Shown here: positions 59,264 through 64,000 of the stretch, piece by piece
Position numbering within the stretch: the first letter of the stretch is position 1
How the letters are laid out: each line of letters starts with the position of its first letter
Source: Combretum micranthum
Lineage: Eukaryota; Streptophyta; Magnoliopsida; Myrtales; Combretaceae
Direction: 5' to 3'
Assembly (NCBI GenBank): GCA_024138025.1
Contig: JAMXBD010000644.1
Coordinates: forward strand, 434,001 to 498,000
Length of the DNA: 64,000 nucleotides
Position numbers and translations under genes: made by a program
Notes under the pieces: generated by a model
Seen by the model: the letters and a program-made list of their open reading frames with translations, nothing else
What the model was told of the DNA's origin: nothing
Databases searched by the model: none

Positions 59264-59352
59264 AGGCCAACGGCCTAATGGTTCAAAACATTGACACATG
59301 AGCTCAGGTGCGAGAGAAGACCCAGGTTCAAATCCTGGCAAAGGCAAATTTT
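59264..59352 (+). mobile_element. tRNA-like (SINE head-like) segment
   Basis: A box-A-like CGGCCTAATGG (59271-59281) and a box-B-like GGTTCAAATCC (59325-59335) lie about 45 bp apart. Box B sits in a perfect T-arm stem CCAGG/CCTGG (59322-59326, 59334-59338). TTTT follows at 59349. This is the layout of an RNA polymerase III promoter in a tRNA-derived SINE. No cloverleaf with an intact anticodon arm is convincing, so it is not called a tRNA gene. Confidence 0.5.
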
Positions 59353-59801
59353 TGCCTTTTTATTATCTTATTTTTTGCCTTTTCAACCTTCTCAAAGTGA
59401 CTTTTTGCCTTACTTTGCATCAATTTTTAACTGACAAAACATCATTAATTGTTGAAATTGATGATGCCATTGCAAAGTAGACATGGAATATGAAAGATCA
59501 GTGCACAATTCATGTGTAAAAGCAACTCAAAAGTCACAAAATTCATGTTGGAAAAATTGAAAAAAAAAATGCAATTTGTGAAGCTTCAATTATCCATTAA
59601 TGATGATTTACAAGAATTGATGAAATTGGACGATTCATCTACCCACATTGAATGATCTGATGAAGAATATGAAAGATCAATCATCAATTCATCGGTTTAA
59701 AACGAATTAAACACGAATTATTGGATTAAATTCGTGCAAATGAAGAGGCAAAAATCGATTGGTTTCTGAAGTAATACGAAACGTTAAATTGAGCTTGCAA
59801 T

Positions 59802-59810
59802 CTATAAATA
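59802..59810 (+). promoter_or_regulatory. TATA box of the 59124 LTR
   Basis: CTATAAATA followed by GAGGAT, a standard plant TATA context; transcription should start around 59835. Confidence 0.65.
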
Positions 59811-60049
59811 GAGGATACTAGGATCAAAAGGCACAATTCAATTGGCAAGAAACACACACACAATGAGTTCAATTCGAGATTTTTGAATTTAGAGTTTAAG
59901 ATTCGAATTTTTCAAATTCGAAGTGATTTGATCAAATTTGGATCAAATTAAGTGTTTTATCAGTGTTAGAAACGAGTTTTGATTGTTTTAGTGTGCTTGG
60001 ATTCGATCAAATTGATCAAAATCATCTCTGCAAAATTTTTAATTTTCCA

Positions 60050-60279
60050 TTTGAGCCGCCAGTAACCACCACCACGAACCGCCGCTTCCGGTGGATCTGG
60101 GAGCGATCCACCACCGCCACCAGCTTCGGCTCCACCACAGGCATCGGGCCGATAAACTCCTAGCCGTCGAAGACCGCCAGAGCCGCCGGAATCCTCCTCG
60201 AAAGGTCGCGACTTCCTCTTCTTCGCCCGACGGGTCAGATTCGACCTGAAAACCGAAGTCCAACCCGCCCATGGTCAAC
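60050..60279. other. GC-rich island in an AT-rich LTR
   Basis: CCACCACC, CCGCCG and CCGGTGG runs replace AT-rich DNA abruptly at about 60050 and run to the insertion at 60280. Both strands give short open frames, none recognisable. Could be the 3' part of U5 or a captured gene fragment. Confidence 0.55.
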
Positions 60280-61348
60280 TGTCACGCCCGAAGGGTACCC
60301 TAAACGTGGCAGTCCGCCGTACAAATATTAAAGCCTAAGATGACCTCAGTCACGCGAAGGCTTCCATACTATGCACAAGGCGTCTAACACATGGAGGAGA
60401 CTCATCGGAGTAATACATTTTACGTTGATATAGCTTGAGTAACAATGTAAAGGAAATACAAATTTACTATACTTTAGATACAAATCACTACACTTCAAAA
60501 TACAAATCATTCAACTCCAATTATATTCATCCACAAACTTCCCTACATAAACTATTACAAGACAAATCATAAACTAGCAGATAACTTCAAACATTCGTGT
60601 TCCTTGCCGAAATCCCGGAGTCATTCCCGGCTTCAACCAATTCGGTCCCCACTTTGCATTCTTGAAATAACCTGCTCATTTAAACAACTATTGGGGTATA
60701 AGCTACACTAGCTTAGTGAGAATTCCCGTAGTTCCGTACCATAACAAACAAGTTATTAATCAATCATATGCTATGCATGAATAAACACGTGAGCAAGCAA
60801 TTATGCGTGGGTATCCGGAACCCACACAGAACGGATTTACGCCCTCCGTATCTTGGGTTAGGAATGGTATTGAGTCTACACGACCGCATCTAGTCCCAAG
60901 CCCTCAGCTCTTAGCACTCGACTCGGCTAGGCTCATCCAAGAATGCATCCACATGCGCCTTAGTACCCCTGAATAAGCTCTGGCACCGGGTTCGTTATCC
61001 AAACGAGTCATCCACGGACCATACCGATCGACCTGCGTAGGAGTAGCATGCTACCAAATGCAATATGTCCAATGTGATGCATGACCAATTTAATTTTTAC
61101 TTAGATCATAAATATTTATACATTCTTTAGAGTGACCAATCCATATCACACATATAACAGAAATAATATGAACGGTGCAGTTATCCAATCAAATCATGGT
61201 TTCGATATGCTTTAGTATTCTTTGGCACACATTCATCATAGTCTCATCATATATCCATCCCCATTCATATCGATTTTTATCTTGTTCTATAATTCTAATG
61301 CAACTAACTACAATCACAATCAAGGTAACAAAACAAGGAGAAACTCAC

Positions 61349-61418
61349 TCGGCCATTGGATCACCGGTCTTCTAGTAATAGTAATCCGGTGGTAGGGAAT
61401 CGTCGATTTCGGGATCTC
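61349..61418 (-). other. Predicted mini-exon of copy B3, 70 nt
   Basis: Acceptor CTTCCTTTTTAG|GAGATCCC, donor GGCCGA|GTGAGTTT. Confidence 0.5.
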
Positions 61419-62059
61419 CTAAAAAGGAAGAAATACTTTAATAAGTATTTCAACTCAAACTAATCCAAACAATTTCATACGAACTATCAAATTCGTAATT
61501 CTCGTCCTAAGCGGGAATTCCAACTTAAAACGGCCATAACTTGGTCATTTTAACTCGGAATCTCGCAATTTATATATCGATTTCTATCTACTTCGAAAGA
61601 TCTATCTAATTCTAATATTATATTTAACTTTTGAAAACATTTAGGTCTCGGAACAGAGCAATCAGATCTGATCAGTAACGGTTTCCAATTCCGAAAAATA
61701 GTTTTGTAAATGTTTGTAATGTTTTTGTTCTATATATTAGCCATACATGCAATATGAGTGATTTCCTAACATGAATGGCATGAAATGAGTTTCATGTATG
61801 TATGGTCTTGATAATTTTTGGTAAAAGAAAATTTTGGAACTCTTTATTTTGCAAGACTTCAATTACAACAACTTTTTGAAAAATCTAGTTTTCTAACTTT
61901 GGTCATTTCCATTTGTTTTGGATTTATTACTTAAGAAAATATAATTATTTTTGTTAAAATTAAGTCTTCATTATATATATTACTTATGACCTTTATTTCT
62001 TCATAAAAATTTCCATTTTACACTTGTTAAACATGTTTTCATATGGGGTTGATTCCAAA

Positions 62060-63160
62060 ATCCGAATTTTACAAAAATTAGTTTTTGAGTGATTCCTTTA
62101 AGTAAAATCATTTGATATTTAGAAAATTAGGGCTCAATCATACATAACCATTATGGACTTCATTCTTACACAAAAATTTGCATTTTACACTTTGCAAATA
62201 TGTTTTCCAATATGGTTTACTCAAAAATCCGAATTTTAGAAAATCTACTTTTTGAATGATTCATTTGGGAAAAACTTGTTTAGTGCATTAAAATTTAAGA
62301 CCTTATGATACCTATTACTTAAGGACTTCATTTAATACATAAAACTTTCATTTTGAACTTGGATAATAGGTGTTCTTATGGCCTTCACTCAAAATTACGA
62401 ATTTCACAAATTGGTTACTAACTCAAAATTTTCTCATCTTGATTCTATTTCTTGTTTTATACATTAATCTCATCAAAACTCATTTCAACTTATAAAAATC
62501 ACTACTTAATGATACCTATTACCTATATACTTCATTTTTCACATAAAACATGAGTTTTGATGTTGATAAATGGGTTTTAAAAATTGGTCTTGGTTGGGAT
62601 CCGAATTTACAAAATTCATTTTTGGACATATCTTTTGATAAAACCTATCTAAACTTATGAAAATCCATTCCTTTATATCATATCTTAAGAGCCCTTCATT
62701 TCTTGAATAAAAACTTTATTTTTGAGTTGGAAAACATGTTTTTACACTAGGCCTTGGCCAAAATCCGAGAGTAGAACTTTGTTTTGAAAATTAATCTTTG
62801 AAAATCATCTTTGAACCATATAAAATGAAGTCTTGATGCTATATATATATTAAGCCTTCATTTTCTTATGTAAAAATTACATTTTGACACTTGAAAGTAG
62901 TTTTTAAATATGGGTCTTGCCAAAATACGAATTTCACAATTTTGTTTGAGTTCATAACTAAGATCTATACTTAATATGAACATAAAAATAAAACAAATGC
63001 ATCGTAATAAGCTATAAACATCATGGATCTAAACTTCATTTATCAAAATCTTTCATTTATGGTATCTATACCCTAAGCCCTTCATTTTAAATGAAAAATC
63101 TACATTTTGAAGTTGAAAAACCACTTTTCTAAATATGGTTCCATTTTCATCCGAATTTTC
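62060..63160 (-). repeat. Satellite-like tandem array, 7 units (B3)
   Basis: The plus-strand CGAATT core (worn to CCGAGA in one unit) appears near 62064, 62231, 62399, 62602, 62764, 62938 and 63152, spacing about 162-214 nt. It is the mirror of the B1 array at 33120-34385. Confidence 0.75.
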
Positions 63161-64000
63161 AAAATTGATTTTTGTTGAAAACAAAATAGCATCAAGCTAT
63201 AGCAAGTTGTTCATGAACATAAACAAAGATCTAATGCATCTATGAACTCAAAACTTTAGATCTAGTTTTCTAAACTAGTTTTACATGCATGAATCACTAA
63301 GATAGACATGTGAATGCTAGATCTATGCATAAATCATAAGGAATAACAAAAATAACAACTTAAATACAAGATCTATGGCATGAACAAAAATCAAAGCTAT
63401 AGAAAGTTAGATCTACAACATATATCAACTTTAAACAAGAAAATCATTATAATACAAGATAATAAAAGTGGAGAAGAGAGTGATTCATTTTTGGCATCAT
63501 CCTAAGCTTTTAAGCTTATGGAAGGTCATTTGATACATGAAACCTTCATTACACTTTACCTATATCACCTATGGAGCTTTGGGAAGAAGATTTGCTTAGA
63601 AATCTTTTAAAAATGAAGTGTGGAAGCCATGGAAGAAGAAGGGGGCAGCTTTGTTTATTGGAGAAACATGAACAAGAAGAAGAAGAAAAGAGAGGAAATA
63701 GAGAGAGAAAAGGTTAAAGAATGAAAGAGGAAAAGTGAATAAATGAAGGAGTGAGAGAAATGAGTGTTTTAATTGTAATAAATGAGAGAAAAAAATAAAA
63801 CATGGGCAGCCAAGGGGGAGGGGCTGCTGCACGTTGAAATGGGGAGGGGAAGAGAGAGGAATTGTTGAAATTTGACTTGAATTAAATTGTGTAATTAATG
63901 TGTAATGTAACTTTTGAAAAAGGATTGAAATATAATTAATTTTAGTCAAAATATGAGTGAATAAAGGACAATGGCAGCCATAAATGGGGTCAAAAATCTG

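Larger units (their letters stand above)
59124..60279 (+). repeat. LTR of another retroelement, left part
   Basis: It begins TGTAGATACCCAATTTTTGC exactly where gag homology ends; ACTGG (59119-59123) is the candidate duplication. It carries a TATA box (59802-59810) and a downstream leader, as expected for U3/R/U5. It is cut at 60280 by copy B3, so its right end is outside the window and solo versus full-length status is unknown. It is unrelated to the LTR at 54913. Confidence 0.65.
60280..64000 (-). mobile_element. TGTCACG-family copy B3, runs off the window
   Basis: Starts TGTCACGCCCG after TCAAC (60275-60279). - sense: pyrimidine-rich leader 63600-63850 almost identical to that of B1 (32400-32650), donor CATAG|GTGATA (63569/63568), intron of about 2.15 kb with seven array units, 70-nt mini-exon 61349-61418, hairpin TAAGCTAGTGTAGCTTA (60699-60715). 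The segment 60770-61080 matches B2 and not B1. Its promoter end and the GGGGTTTACA terminus lie right of the window. Confidence 0.85.

Noticed and set aside
59264..59338. Intact tRNA gene
   Set aside because: The T arm is good, but the anticodon arm and acceptor stem cannot be drawn convincingly.
60039..60278. Arg/Trp/Ser-rich frame on the - strand
   Set aside because: A GC-rich shadow frame without a recognisable domain; it crosses into the LTR.
32410..63949. Matching open frames in the leaders of B1 (32410-32646, +) and B3 (63596-63949, -)
   Set aside because: The frames share a Leu/Phe/Ser-rich peptide only because the two leaders are nearly identical pyrimidine-rich DNA. The frame starts differ and no domain is recognisable.

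Overview
This window looks like an intergenic retrotransposon cemetery from a flowering plant, probably one with a large, repeat-rich genome. It is AT-rich, has no intact host gene and no bacterial-type gene organisation. Nearly every base belongs to transposable elements. The species cannot be named from the sequence.

Layout. (1) Positions 239-8984 hold a dead Ty3/gypsy element on the + strand: the 3' part of its 5' LTR, gag, protease, RT, RNase H and integrase zinc finger. It is broken by a hAT-like MITE (657-1314) placed exactly at the gag start codon and by a 4.3 kb insertion (2376-6696) between the gag zinc knuckle and the protease. (2) Positions 8985-12288 are an unassigned repeat with an LTR-like start. 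(3) From 12289 to the right edge lies a nest of insertions inside insertions. Most are copies of one non-coding family, called here the TGTCACG family (working name): about 3.3-4.9 kb, one end TGTCACGCCCC, the other GGGGTTTACA, each flanked by a 5-bp target duplication. I count 14 copies in the window. Nine have both ends with perfect matching duplications, and a tenth has one mismatch. Working subfamilies: A (2376, 12289, 22111, 28581), B (30961, 38341, 60280), C (18228, 45011), D (44059, 47330) and E (15041, 15454); the fragment at 1-238 is unassigned. (4) Positions 54913-59123 are the 3' part of a Tat/Athila-type Ty3/gypsy element on the - strand, with gag and protease only. (5) An unrelated LTR starting at 59124 is inserted in that gag. 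It carries a TATA box and a tRNA-like (SINE-like) segment, and is itself broken at 60280 by another family copy that runs off the window.

The nest order can be read from the target duplications: 12289 contains 15041, which contains 44059, which contains 45011, which contains 47330. Separately 15041 contains 15454 (itself containing 18228 and 22111), 28581 (containing 30961), 38341, and the Tat element, which contains the 59124 LTR, which contains 60280.

Most interesting content. The TGTCACG copies have no protein-coding capacity, yet they share a gene-like RNA plan across diverged subfamilies: a TATA box (not clear in every copy), a leader of about 150-200 nt, a GT splice-donor-like site, an intron-like stretch of about 1.25-2.2 kb, a pyrimidine-rich AG acceptor, a mini-exon whose length is nearly fixed per subfamily (60, 67, 69-70 or 96-97 nt), and a second donor. 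They also carry conserved hairpins, a satellite-like tandem array of about 170-nt units in the intron, and a GC-rich box upstream of the TATA. This marks the strand of transcription: copies that begin with TGTCACG on + are transcribed from -. They are best read as solo LTRs of a large-LTR retrotransposon, but the autonomous partner is not in the window.
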